From Ruminococcus gauvreauii (lineage in GTDB: Bacteria > Bacillota > Clostridia > Lachnospirales > Lachnospiraceae): a stretch of 64,000 bases of DNA. Numbering within the stretch: the stretch's first letter is position 1; each line of letters begins with the position of its first letter. Shown here piece by piece: positions 40,696 to 49,232 of this stretch. Location: contig NZ_CP102290.1 of assembly GCF_025151995.1 (NCBI RefSeq), positions 3,658,001-3,722,000 of the forward strand, in the 5' to 3' direction. Both the position numbers and the translations under genes were made by a program. A model generated the notes under the pieces. The model was not told the origin of the DNA and did not search any database. It saw only the letters and a program-made list of their open reading frames with translations.

Positions 40696-42816
40696 ATGAA
40701 ACGATTTCTGGCAGCTTTCTTAGTTTTGTGTATGGCATTTATTATCAATTCGGTGCAGGTATACGGCGCACAGGATGATACTCAGACAATGTGGGAACCG
40801 GAGGATGGTGACGAACAGGTACAGGAAGAAGCAGAGCTCCCGAAGACAGAGGAGGCCAGTGAATCACTGCCGGGGGAAGCAGCAGCGGAACCGGCAGAGA
40901 GAGAAGAAACTTCCGGATATGAAGAGACCAGGCCCGAAGAAAATGCAGAGATAACTCCGGAGCCGGAAGAATTCATGTCTTCAAAGACGAAAGCAGGTTG
41001 GGAAAAAGATACTGACGGGAAGATCAGATACCAGAATGCAGATGGGAGTTACCCAGATGGATGGAAAAAAATCGGTGCATACTGGTATTACTTTGATGAA
41101 GACGGCTGGCTTGAAACAGGATGGATCACACTCACGAGCGGTACCTATTACCTGACGGAGTCGGGGGAGCCGGGTGCGATAGGAGCGATGCTGACAGGAT
41201 GGCAGAATATAGCCGGGACCGTATATTATTTTGATGAGTCAGGACCAGCTGAAGGTAAAATGCATACGGGCTGGATGAATACTTCCTACAGGAGATTTTA
41301 TTTTAAAGAGTCAGGATCTGATATCGGAAAGCTGATGACTGGCTGGCAGACAATTGGTAAGAATACCTATTATTTTCAGATGGGAGGAAACCTCGGAGAG
41401 CGCGGCAGACTGTATACAGGCTGGCGCACGATGAATAACAGAGTATACTATTTCCAGATGGGAAATGGTGACGGAAACATCGGAAAGCTGAATACGGGCT
41501 GGAGGCTGCTCAATGGTAAACGATATTATTTCCAGATAGGCGGAGGGGCCGGAGAGCGGGGGAAGCTGTATACGGGCTGGAGGACACTCGGGGAAAAAAC
41601 CTGTTATTTCCAAATGGGCGGACAAGCCGGTCAAAAAGGTCAGCTGTACACCGGCTGGAGGACGATGAACGGAAAAGTCTATTACTTTCAGATGGGAAAT
41701 GGTGACGGAAACATCGGAAAGCTGAATACGGGCTGGAGGCTGCTCAACGGTAAACGATATTACTTCCAGATAGGCGGAGGGGCCGGAGAGCGGGGAAAGC
41801 TGTATACGGGCTGGAGGACGCTCGGAAAAAACACCTATTATTTTCAAATGGGCGGGGAAACCGGTCAAAAAGGTCAGCTGTATACGGGCTGGAGGACGCT
41901 GAACGATAAAGTCTATTATTTCCAGAAGGGGAATGGCGACGGAAACATCGGAAAGCTTACTACAGGCTGGAGTCAGATGAATGGTAAATGGTATTATTTC
42001 CAGACAGGCGGAGGAGCCGGAGAGAAGGGAAAGCTGTATACGGGCTGGCAGACGATTGGAGGCAAACGGTATTTTCTAAGGCGTACAGGAGATTATGGAG
42101 TTAAAGGTGAGATGCTGACAGGATGGCATGAGATCGACGGGAACGATTGCTATTTTAGTCAGAGCGGGGAATATCTTCCTGACATGAAGCGGTTCCGGGT
42201 GGCGATTGATGCCGGACACCAGAGAAGAGGCAATTCGGAGACAGAGCCGATCGGACCGGGAGCCTCTGAGAGGAAGGCGAAAGTTTCATCGGGTACATAC
42301 GGCAAATGGTCGGGACTGAATGAATATGAGCTGAATCTGACGGTGTCAAAAAAACTGCAGGCTGAACTGGAAAAACGCGGGTATGATGTTTATATGGTGA
42401 GAACAACGCATGATGTCAACATCAGCAATTCCGAACGGGCGAAGATGGCGGCGAATGCCGGAGCGGATATTCTTGTGAGAGTCCATGCAAACGGTGACGA
42501 GAACAGCAGCGTATACGGTGCCCTGACGATGGCGCCCTCCGGTTCGAACCGTTACCTGACAGCCGGCAATATCAAGGCTTCGCAGAAGCTTTCCCAGAAG
42601 ATTATTGACAGTTTCTGTGAAGAGACAGGTGCAAAGAACAGAGGCATCCTGTATGTTGATAATATGAGCGGTATCAACTGGAGTACGATTCCGGTCACTA
42701 TCGTAGAGATGGGGTTCATGAGCAATCGGACCGAGGACCTGAATATGGCCAAGAGCTCTTATCAGGATAAGATGGTGAGGGGAATGGCGAACGGTATTGA
42801 CCGTTATTTTTCGTAG
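40696..42816 (+). CDS. N-acetylmuramoyl-L-alanine amidase with cell-wall-binding repeats
   Basis: A 706-residue exported hydrolase. It has a signal peptide (1-25), an acidic linker (about 28-95), roughly seventeen CW-type repeats (about 100-490) of the pattern TGW...YYF..G as in choline- or glucan-binding modules, then an Amidase_3 domain (about 497-706): FRVAIDAGHQRRGN with zinc His, the Glu in GLNEYELNLTV, ILVRVHANGD with another His, and VTIVEMGFMSN with catalytic Glu. The repeats fix the enzyme to the envelope and the amidase trims stem peptides. It lies downstream of the kinase and exported protein but has its own promoter. Confidence 0.93.
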   Translation: MKRFLAAFLVLCMAFIINSVQVYGAQDDTQTMWEPEDGDEQVQEEAELPKTEEASESLPGEAAAEPAEREETSGYEETRPEENAEITPEPEEFMSSKTKAGWEKDTDGKIRYQNADGSYPDGWKKIGAYWYYFDEDGWLETGWITLTSGTYYLTESGEPGAIGAMLTGWQNIAGTVYYFDESGPAEGKMHTGWMNTSYRRFYFKESGSDIGKLMTGWQTIGKNTYYFQMGGNLGERGRLYTGWRTMNNRVYYFQMGNGDGNIGKLNTGWRLLNGKRYYFQIGGGAGERGKLYTGWRTLGEKTCYFQMGGQAGQKGQLYTGWRTMNGKVYYFQMGNGDGNIGKLNTGWRLLNGKRYYFQIGGGAGERGKLYTGWRTLGKNTYYFQMGGETGQKGQLYTGWRTLNDKVYYFQKGNGDGNIGKLTTGWSQMNGKWYYFQTGGGAGEKGKLYTGWQTIGGKRYFLRRTGDYGVKGEMLTGWHEIDGNDCYFSQSGEYLPDMKRFRVAIDAGHQRRGNSETEPIGPGASERKAKVSSGTYGKWSGLNEYELNLTVSKKLQAELEKRGYDVYMVRTTHDVNISNSERAKMAANAGADILVRVHANGDENSSVYGALTMAPSGSNRYLTAGNIKASQKLSQKIIDSFCEETGAKNRGILYVDNMSGINWSTIPVTIVEMGFMSNRTEDLNMAKSSYQDKMVRGMANGIDRYFS
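41455..41825 (+). repeat. Near-identical internal duplication in the wall-binding repeats
   Basis: Bases 41455-41591 and 41689-41825 are almost identical (offset 234 bases, a few synonymous differences). They encode a block of three CW repeats. The high identity marks a recent in-frame duplication or gene conversion. Confidence 0.85.
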
Positions 42817-42836
42817 GAGTAAAGGAAGGTTAGTGT

Positions 42837-44411
42837 ATGTCACAGATAATATTGTTTGACCTGGATGGTACTTTGACAGACTCGGCGGAGGGTATCACGA
42901 AGTGCGTGCAGTATGCCCTTAAGCACTTCGGGATCGATGAACCGGATCTGGAAAAACTGAAACATTTTGTGGGTCCCCCGCTTCGGGAACAGTTTATGAA
43001 AACGTATCATATGCCGGAGCGGCAGGCGGAAGTCGCGGTGGCAGTCTACCGGGAACGGTATGCCAGGATCGGTATGTATGAAAACAGGCCGTATGACGGG
43101 ATCGAGGAAGTCCTGAAGATGCTTCAGGAAGAGAAAAAGATATTGGGTGTGGCATCCTCAAAACCAGAGATCTATGTGAAAAAGATATTGGAACATTTCC
43201 ACATTGACACGTATTTTGAAGTGGTAACGGGTGCCAATATGGACGGCACCAGGACGGAAAAAGACGAGGTGATCGAGGAGGCGCTGCTGAGACTGGGCAT
43301 GACCGACAAGCGGGAGGACGTGCTGATGGTGGGCGACCGTTTTTACGACGTAGAAGGAGCGCTCAAATGCGGCGTGCAGTGTATCGGAGCCGGATACGGA
43401 TACGGAAGTCCGCATGAGCTGGAGCTCGCAGGAGCGGTATACGTGGCGGAGACAGTGGAGGACTTAAAGATACTGTCTGACCGGTACCGGAATGCAGGGA
43501 AAGAGGAGGCGGCACCCGATGAGCAGGAGGAACCATACGAATATCCGGCAATGGGGAGCAGCGACAGTCTGCTGAAAAAGATATGGCAGGTTGTGTATCC
43601 CATGGGACTGTACTATCTGATCACGTTCGTTGTCGCCCAGGCGGGTGCTGTCATCCTTTACAGCTGGTATACGATGAAAAATGCCGCCTCGTCTGTCGGC
43701 GAAATGCAGGCGCTCCTCATGCAGCATACCATCTGGTTAAATGGAATTGCGGCATTTCTGGCGATTATTCCGATGACGCTGCTGTATCAGAGAGACCAAA
43801 GAGTCAGGACACGGGGAATATCAGGCAGGAAAGCGAAAACCCGCAGGCGGGTTCACGGCGGTACGTATGCAATGACGGTCCTGTTTGCGGTCACTGCAAG
43901 CCAGGTCTTAAATGATCTGATCAATTACAGCGGGCTTGCAGATCTGTTTCCGGCATACCCTGAACTGCAGTCGGCGATCTTTGACGGCCAGAGCATCATC
44001 GTGCTCTGCATAACCGTCGGCATACTGGCACCCATAGCGGAGGAGATACTGTTCCGCGGACTTGTGTTCAAGCGGCTGCAGGACTACACGGGGAACGGAT
44101 GGGCGGTACTGATATCAGGGCTGCTGTTCGGCATCTATCATGAGAATATGATACAGTTTGTCTATGCGGGTCTGCTGGGATTTGCGTTTGCGATGCTGAT
44201 GTGCAGGACGGATTCTCTGAAAGTCGTGATAACCGCACATGCGGCGGCGAATCTTTGGTCACTGCTCGGAAAGAGTCTGGTGAACGCGCTGGCGGCAACT
44301 CATGTGATGGCATACAGCATTCTGCTGGGAATATTTGTAATCCTCGCACTGTTTTCGGGCGTCTATCTGATGGGCGGAAAAAGCAGCAGGAATAAGAAAA
44401 AAGAGGCCTGA
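42837..44411 (+). CDS. HAD hydrolase fused to CPBP intramembrane protease
   Basis: A 524-residue two-domain protein in one uninterrupted frame. Residues 1-215 are a phosphoglycolate phosphatase-like HAD hydrolase: nucleophile motif FDLDGTLTD (6-14), a cap domain, ASSKPE and VGDRFYD near 163. After an acidic linker (about 220-240) come about eight hydrophobic helices of the CPBP/Abi type with EEILFRG (about 401-407), FGIYHENM (about 430-437) and HAAAN (about 468), the glutamate and histidine catalytic motifs. CPBP members process prenylated proteins or bacteriocins or act in immunity; the HAD substrate is unknown. It follows the amidase by 20 bases. Confidence 0.85.
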   Translation: MSQIILFDLDGTLTDSAEGITKCVQYALKHFGIDEPDLEKLKHFVGPPLREQFMKTYHMPERQAEVAVAVYRERYARIGMYENRPYDGIEEVLKMLQEEKKILGVASSKPEIYVKKILEHFHIDTYFEVVTGANMDGTRTEKDEVIEEALLRLGMTDKREDVLMVGDRFYDVEGALKCGVQCIGAGYGYGSPHELELAGAVYVAETVEDLKILSDRYRNAGKEEAAPDEQEEPYEYPAMGSSDSLLKKIWQVVYPMGLYYLITFVVAQAGAVILYSWYTMKNAASSVGEMQALLMQHTIWLNGIAAFLAIIPMTLLYQRDQRVRTRGISGRKAKTRRRVHGGTYAMTVLFAVTASQVLNDLINYSGLADLFPAYPELQSAIFDGQSIIVLCITVGILAPIAEEILFRGLVFKRLQDYTGNGWAVLISGLLFGIYHENMIQFVYAGLLGFAFAMLMCRTDSLKVVITAHAAANLWSLLGKSLVNALAATHVMAYSILLGIFVILALFSGVYLMGGKSSRNKKKEA

Positions 44412-44420
44412 CGGCGATAA

Positions 44421-44470
44421 AATGAAGCTCAAACCCCATGCACCTCCGGGATCTGAGCTTCATTTGTTTT
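44421..44470 (+). terminator. Terminator after the HAD-CPBP gene
   Basis: An 11-bp stem (44421-44431 with 44454-44464) and a T-rich tail (TTGTTTT). Confidence 0.8.
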
Positions 44471-44471
44471 T

Positions 44472-44510
44472 ACATGGAATGAAATACCATGTTACTGAAG
44501 TGAAATAACA
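44472..44510 (+). promoter_or_regulatory. Operator-like repeats upstream of gltB
   Basis: ACATGG/CCATGT form an inverted repeat (about 44472-44492). TGAAATA occurs twice 21 bases apart at about 44480 and 44501, the second being part of TGTTACT...AAATAACA. These sit about 65-100 bases before the -35 and could bind a regulator of glutamate synthase. No family is identified. Confidence 0.35.
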
Positions 44511-44570
44511 GAAAAACATTGGAAAAACAAAGAATTCACAAGTAATCTGAATATTTGCAGAAAGTTTTTA

Positions 44571-44599
44571 TTTACAGGAGAAAAAAAATGTAGTATATT
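44571..44599 (+). promoter_or_regulatory. Promoter for gltB-gltD
   Basis: TTTACA at 44571-44576, 17-base spacer, TATATT at 44594-44599. The leader to the ATG is about 65 bases and AT-rich. Confidence 0.65.
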
Positions 44600-44670
44600 A
44601 CTTACAGTGAAAAACCAAATACACCATTAGTATGAACTCCATGAAATAAACAGGAAAAGGAGAGATGGCT

Positions 44671-47600
44671 ATGCAAGGGACGATGAGAAATCAGTCCGGC
44701 CATGGTTTGTATGATGCCAGGTTTGAGCATGACAACTGTGGAATCGGAGCGGTGGTGAACATTCACGGAGTGAAAACACACGAAACCGTGGAGAATGCAT
44801 TAAAAATTGTTGAAAATCTGGAACACAGAGCGGGCAAAGATGCCGAAGGAAAAACAGGAGACGGAGTAGGAATTCTGCTGCAGATATCGCACAAATTCTT
44901 CTCGAAAGCCTGTAATTCCATCGGCATCTTTTTACGTGAAGAAAGAGATTATGGAATCGGTATGTTTTTCTTCCCGCAGGATGAACTGAAACGAAACCAG
45001 GCAAAAAAGATGTTTGAGATCATCGTGGAAAAAGAGGGGATGAAATTTCTCGGCTGGAGAATGGTACCGACGGTGCCGAAAGTTCTGGGGCATAAAGCGC
45101 TGGAGTGCATGCCGTGCATGATGCAGGGATTTGTGGAGCGCCCGGAACATGTGGCGAAAGGTCTGGAGTTCGACCGCAAATTGTATATCGTACGGCGGAT
45201 TTTTGAACAGAGCAACGATAATACTTACGTATCGTCTCTGTCGAGCCGCACAATCGCATACAAGGGGATGTTTCTTGTCGGACAGCTGAGGACGTTCTTC
45301 GAAGACCTGCAGAACCCGGCTTATGAATCGGCGATTGCCATGGTACATTCCCGTTTCAGCACGAATACGAATCCAAGCTGGGAACGGGCGCATCCCTACC
45401 GGATCATCGTACATAACGGAGAAATCAATACCATCCGCGGAAACGCAGACAAGATGCTTGCCCGGGAGGAGACAATGGATAACGGGGCTCTGCAGCACGA
45501 ACTTCACAAAGTGCTTCCGGTGATCAATTCGGAAGGCTCTGACTCCGCAATGCTGGACAATACGCTGGAATTTCTGGTTATGAGCGGTATGCCGCTTCCG
45601 CTGGCAGTGATGGTCCTGATACCGGAGCCATGGCAGAATAACCGGACGATGACCCAGGACAAAAAGGATTTCTATCATTACTACGCGACCATGATGGAGC
45701 CGTGGGACGGTCCTGCATCGATCCTGTTTACGGACGGTGATATCATGGGGGCGGTGCTCGACCGCAATGGTCTGCGCCCGTCCAGATATTATATCACAGA
45801 TGACGGATATATGATCCTGTCTTCCGAGGTCGGGGTCCTGGATATTCCCGCATCCAAAATCGTACAGAAAGAGCGTCTGCATCCCGGTAAAATGCTGATG
45901 GTAGATACGGTAAACGGGAAAGTCGTCTCCGATGATGAACTGAAAGAATACTATGCTTCCAGGCAGCCGTACGGAGAGTGGCTGGACAGCAGCCTGATCA
46001 CTTTAAAGGAGCTGAAGATACCAAATCAGCGGGTGGAAAGCTACACGGAGGAGGAACGGGCACGGCTTCTGAAAGCTTTCGGGTACACGTATGAAGAGTA
46101 CCGGACATCGATTTTAAATATGGCCCAAAATGCGAGTGAGGGCATCGGCGCCATGGGCATTGATTCCCCGATTCCGGTTCTGGATCAGGGTCATCAGCCG
46201 CTGTTCAACTATTTTAAACAGATGTTTGCGCAGGTGACAAATCCTCCAATCGACGCGATCCGGGAAGAAATCGTGACCTCAACGACGGTATATGTCGGAG
46301 AGGACGGAAATCTTCTGGAGGAAAAACCGGATAACTGCAGAGTGCTTCAGGTGAACAATCCGATCCTTACGAATACGGACCTGATGAAGATCAAGAACAT
46401 GAATGCCGGGAATTTCAAGGTTCAGATCGTATCGATCCTCTACTACAAAAACACCGATCTGAAGAAGGCGCTGGACCGGCTGTTCGTGGAGGTTGACCGT
46501 GCTCACCGGGACGGCGCGAATATCCTGATCCTGTCTGACCGCGGGGTGGATGAAAACCATGTGGCTATCCCCTCGCTGCTCGCGGTATCTTCGGTACATC
46601 AGCATCTCGTAAAAACAAAGAAAAGAACATCACTGGCAATGATACTGGAATCCGGAGAGCCCCGTGAAGTGCATCATTTTGCGACACTGCTCGGATACGG
46701 CGCATGCGCGGTCAACCCTTATCTGGCACAGGATACGATCGGACAGCTCATTGACAGCGGTATGCTGGATAAAGACTACTATGCGGCTGTCAGTGATTAC
46801 AACGATGCGGTTCTTCACGGGATCGTCAAGATCGCGTCCAAGATGGGGATTTCAACGATTCAGTCGTACCAGGGAGCACAGATCTTCGAGGCGATCGGTA
46901 TCGATAAAAGTGTGATCGATGAATACTTTACGAATACTGTCAGCCGTATCGGCGGTATCACGCTGGAGGACATTGCGAGGGAAAATGATGAACTGCATTC
47001 TGCAGCATTCGACCCGCTGGGGCTGGAGACGGATCTGACTCTGAACAGCGTCGGACGCCACAAGATGAGAAGCGGCGGTGAAAAACATCTGTACAATCCG
47101 CAGACGATTCATCTGCTGCAGGAGTCTACAAAACGCGGCGACTACGGGATGTTTAAAGAATATACTGCATTGGTAAATTCGGAGCACCGGGAAGGGACAC
47201 TGAGAGATCTGCTGACATTTCATTTTCCAAAACAGGGAGTTTCGATCGAGGAAGTCGAAAGCGTGGATTCGATCGTGACACGGTTTAAAACGGGGGCAAT
47301 GTCTTACGGCTCCATTTCCAGGGAGGCGCACGAGACGCTGGCAGTCGCCATGAATACACTGCACGGAAAATCTAACAGCGGGGAGGGCGGAGAGGACTAT
47401 GAACGTCTGACTGTCGGCAGGGACGGACTGAATAAGTGCTCAGCGATCAAACAGGTGGCATCCGGACGGTTCGGAGTTACCTCCAGATATCTGGTAAGTG
47501 CGCAGGAGATCCAGATAAAGATGGCACAGGGTGCGAAACCCGGAGAAGGCGGACACCTGCCGGGAGGAAAAGTATATCCCTGGATTGCAAAGACGAGGCA

Positions 47601-49221
47601 TTCGACACCGGGCGTCAGTCTGATCTCTCCTCCGCCGCACCACGATATCTATTCGATCGAGGACCTTGCACAGCTGATTTATGACTGTAAAAATGCAAAT
47701 AAAAATGCCCGGATCTCTGTGAAGCTGGTATCAGAAGCGGGAGTGGGAACCGTTGCTGCCGGTGTGGCAAAAGCCGGCGCACAGGTCATCCTGATCTCGG
47801 GGTACGACGGCGGAACGGGTGCAGCCCCCCGAAGTTCCATTCAAAATGCGGGACTTCCATGGGAGCTGGGCCTTTCGGAAACACACCAGACGCTGATCAT
47901 GAATGGTCTGCGCAATAAAGTGCGCATTGAGACGGACGGTAAACTGATGAGCGGCCGTGACGTTGCAATCGCAGCAATGCTGGGCGCCGAAGAATTTGGC
48001 TTCGCGACTGCGCCGCTTGTGACCATGGGATGTGTCATGATGCGTGTCTGTAATCTGGACACCTGTCCGGTGGGTGTGGCGACACAGAACCCGGAACTTC
48101 GGAAGCGATTCAGGGGAAAACCGGAATATGTGATTAATTTCATGCGCTTCATCGCCGAGGAACTGAGGGAATATATGGCAAAACTCGGGGTCAGAACTGT
48201 AGATGAGCTGGTTGGAAGAAGTGATTTCCTTCGCATGAAAAAGGAATTTGACGGAATCAAGGCATCCAAAGTGGACCTGTCTGGGATACTGAACAATCCG
48301 TTTGCAAAGGCGGGGGATAAAGTGACGTTTGACCCGAAACAAGTCTACGACTTTGAACTGGAGAAAACGGCTGATGAGAGGATCCTGCTGAAAAAGCTCG
48401 GATCGGCGATCGAGAGCGGACAGCCGGGAAGCATCGAAGTGGATGTCGCTAACACAAACCGTACATTCGGGACGATCCTGGGCTCTGAGATCACCAGAAG
48501 GTTCGGGGAGGGCCTGAAGGATGATACGTATACTGTAAAATGCAGCGGTGCGGGAGGACAGAGCTTCGGAGCATTCATTCCGAGGGGGCTGACGCTGGAG
48601 CTTGTCGGGGACAGCAACGATTATTTTGGAAAAGGGCTGTCCGGAGGAAAACTGATCGTCTATCCTCCGACGGGAGTAAACTTTAAACAGGATGAAAATA
48701 TCATCATCGGAAACGTGGCACTCTACGGGGCAACCAGCGGAAAGGCATTTATCAACGGTGTGGCCGGGGAACGCTTCTGCGTCCGAAATTCAGGGGCCGT
48801 CGCGGTAGTGGAAGGCGTCGGCGATCATGGATGCGAGTATATGACAGGCGGCCGTGCAGTTGTCCTGGGACAGATCGGCAAGAACTTTGCAGCCGGCATG
48901 AGCGGAGGCGTGGCGTATGTTCTCGATGATCATAATGATCTTTATACTAAGATCAACAAGTCCATGGTGTCCATCGAACGGATCAGTTCCAAGTACGATG
49001 TACAGGAACTCAAAGAGATGATTCAGGAACATGTGGCATGTACAAACTCCGTCAAAGGGAAACAGGTTCTGGAGAACTTTAAAGATTATCTTCCGAAGTT
49101 CAAGAAAATCATTCCGCATGATTATCAGAAGATGCAAAATGCAGTGGTACAGATGGAGGAAAAAGGTTTGAGCTCAAACCAGGCACAGATCGAGGCATTT
49201 TATGCGACTACGAGAGGATAG
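44671..49221 (+). CDS. gltB: Glutamate synthase large subunit
   Basis: A 1516-residue enzyme that uses glutamine nitrogen to make glutamate from 2-oxoglutarate. Domains in order: class II glutamine amidotransferase with the nucleophile Cys in HDNCGIGAV (about 22), preceded by a short propeptide; a central domain (about 470-750); the FMN-binding synthase domain (about 800-1180) with PGEGGHLPGGKV, GYDGGTGAAP and the 3Fe-4S cysteines in CVMMRVCNLDTCPVG; and the GXGXG beta-helix (about 1240-1450). ATG 44671 is preferred because AAGGAG is 8 bases away; the ATG at 44665 is only 2 bases away. It lies 11 bases before gltD. Confidence 0.95.
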   Translation: MQGTMRNQSGHGLYDARFEHDNCGIGAVVNIHGVKTHETVENALKIVENLEHRAGKDAEGKTGDGVGILLQISHKFFSKACNSIGIFLREERDYGIGMFFFPQDELKRNQAKKMFEIIVEKEGMKFLGWRMVPTVPKVLGHKALECMPCMMQGFVERPEHVAKGLEFDRKLYIVRRIFEQSNDNTYVSSLSSRTIAYKGMFLVGQLRTFFEDLQNPAYESAIAMVHSRFSTNTNPSWERAHPYRIIVHNGEINTIRGNADKMLAREETMDNGALQHELHKVLPVINSEGSDSAMLDNTLEFLVMSGMPLPLAVMVLIPEPWQNNRTMTQDKKDFYHYYATMMEPWDGPASILFTDGDIMGAVLDRNGLRPSRYYITDDGYMILSSEVGVLDIPASKIVQKERLHPGKMLMVDTVNGKVVSDDELKEYYASRQPYGEWLDSSLITLKELKIPNQRVESYTEEERARLLKAFGYTYEEYRTSILNMAQNASEGIGAMGIDSPIPVLDQGHQPLFNYFKQMFAQVTNPPIDAIREEIVTSTTVYVGEDGNLLEEKPDNCRVLQVNNPILTNTDLMKIKNMNAGNFKVQIVSILYYKNTDLKKALDRLFVEVDRAHRDGANILILSDRGVDENHVAIPSLLAVSSVHQHLVKTKKRTSLAMILESGEPREVHHFATLLGYGACAVNPYLAQDTIGQLIDSGMLDKDYYAAVSDYNDAVLHGIVKIASKMGISTIQSYQGAQIFEAIGIDKSVIDEYFTNTVSRIGGITLEDIARENDELHSAAFDPLGLETDLTLNSVGRHKMRSGGEKHLYNPQTIHLLQESTKRGDYGMFKEYTALVNSEHREGTLRDLLTFHFPKQGVSIEEVESVDSIVTRFKTGAMSYGSISREAHETLAVAMNTLHGKSNSGEGGEDYERLTVGRDGLNKCSAIKQVASGRFGVTSRYLVSAQEIQIKMAQGAKPGEGGHLPGGKVYPWIAKTRHSTPGVSLISPPPHHDIYSIEDLAQLIYDCKNANKNARISVKLVSEAGVGTVAAGVAKAGAQVILISGYDGGTGAAPRSSIQNAGLPWELGLSETHQTLIMNGLRNKVRIETDGKLMSGRDVAIAAMLGAEEFGFATAPLVTMGCVMMRVCNLDTCPVGVATQNPELRKRFRGKPEYVINFMRFIAEELREYMAKLGVRTVDELVGRSDFLRMKKEFDGIKASKVDLSGILNNPFAKAGDKVTFDPKQVYDFELEKTADERILLKKLGSAIESGQPGSIEVDVANTNRTFGTILGSEITRRFGEGLKDDTYTVKCSGAGGQSFGAFIPRGLTLELVGDSNDYFGKGLSGGKLIVYPPTGVNFKQDENIIIGNVALYGATSGKAFINGVAGERFCVRNSGAVAVVEGVGDHGCEYMTGGRAVVLGQIGKNFAAGMSGGVAYVLDDHNDLYTKINKSMVSIERISSKYDVQELKEMIQEHVACTNSVKGKQVLENFKDYLPKFKKIIPHDYQKMQNAVVQMEEKGLSSNQAQIEAFYATTRG

Positions 49222-49232
49222 GAGGGAGAACT

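Noticed and set aside
42837..44411. Two separate overlapping genes (HAD and CPBP)
   Set aside because: No stop, frame change or internal ribosome binding site with a start was found between the domains.
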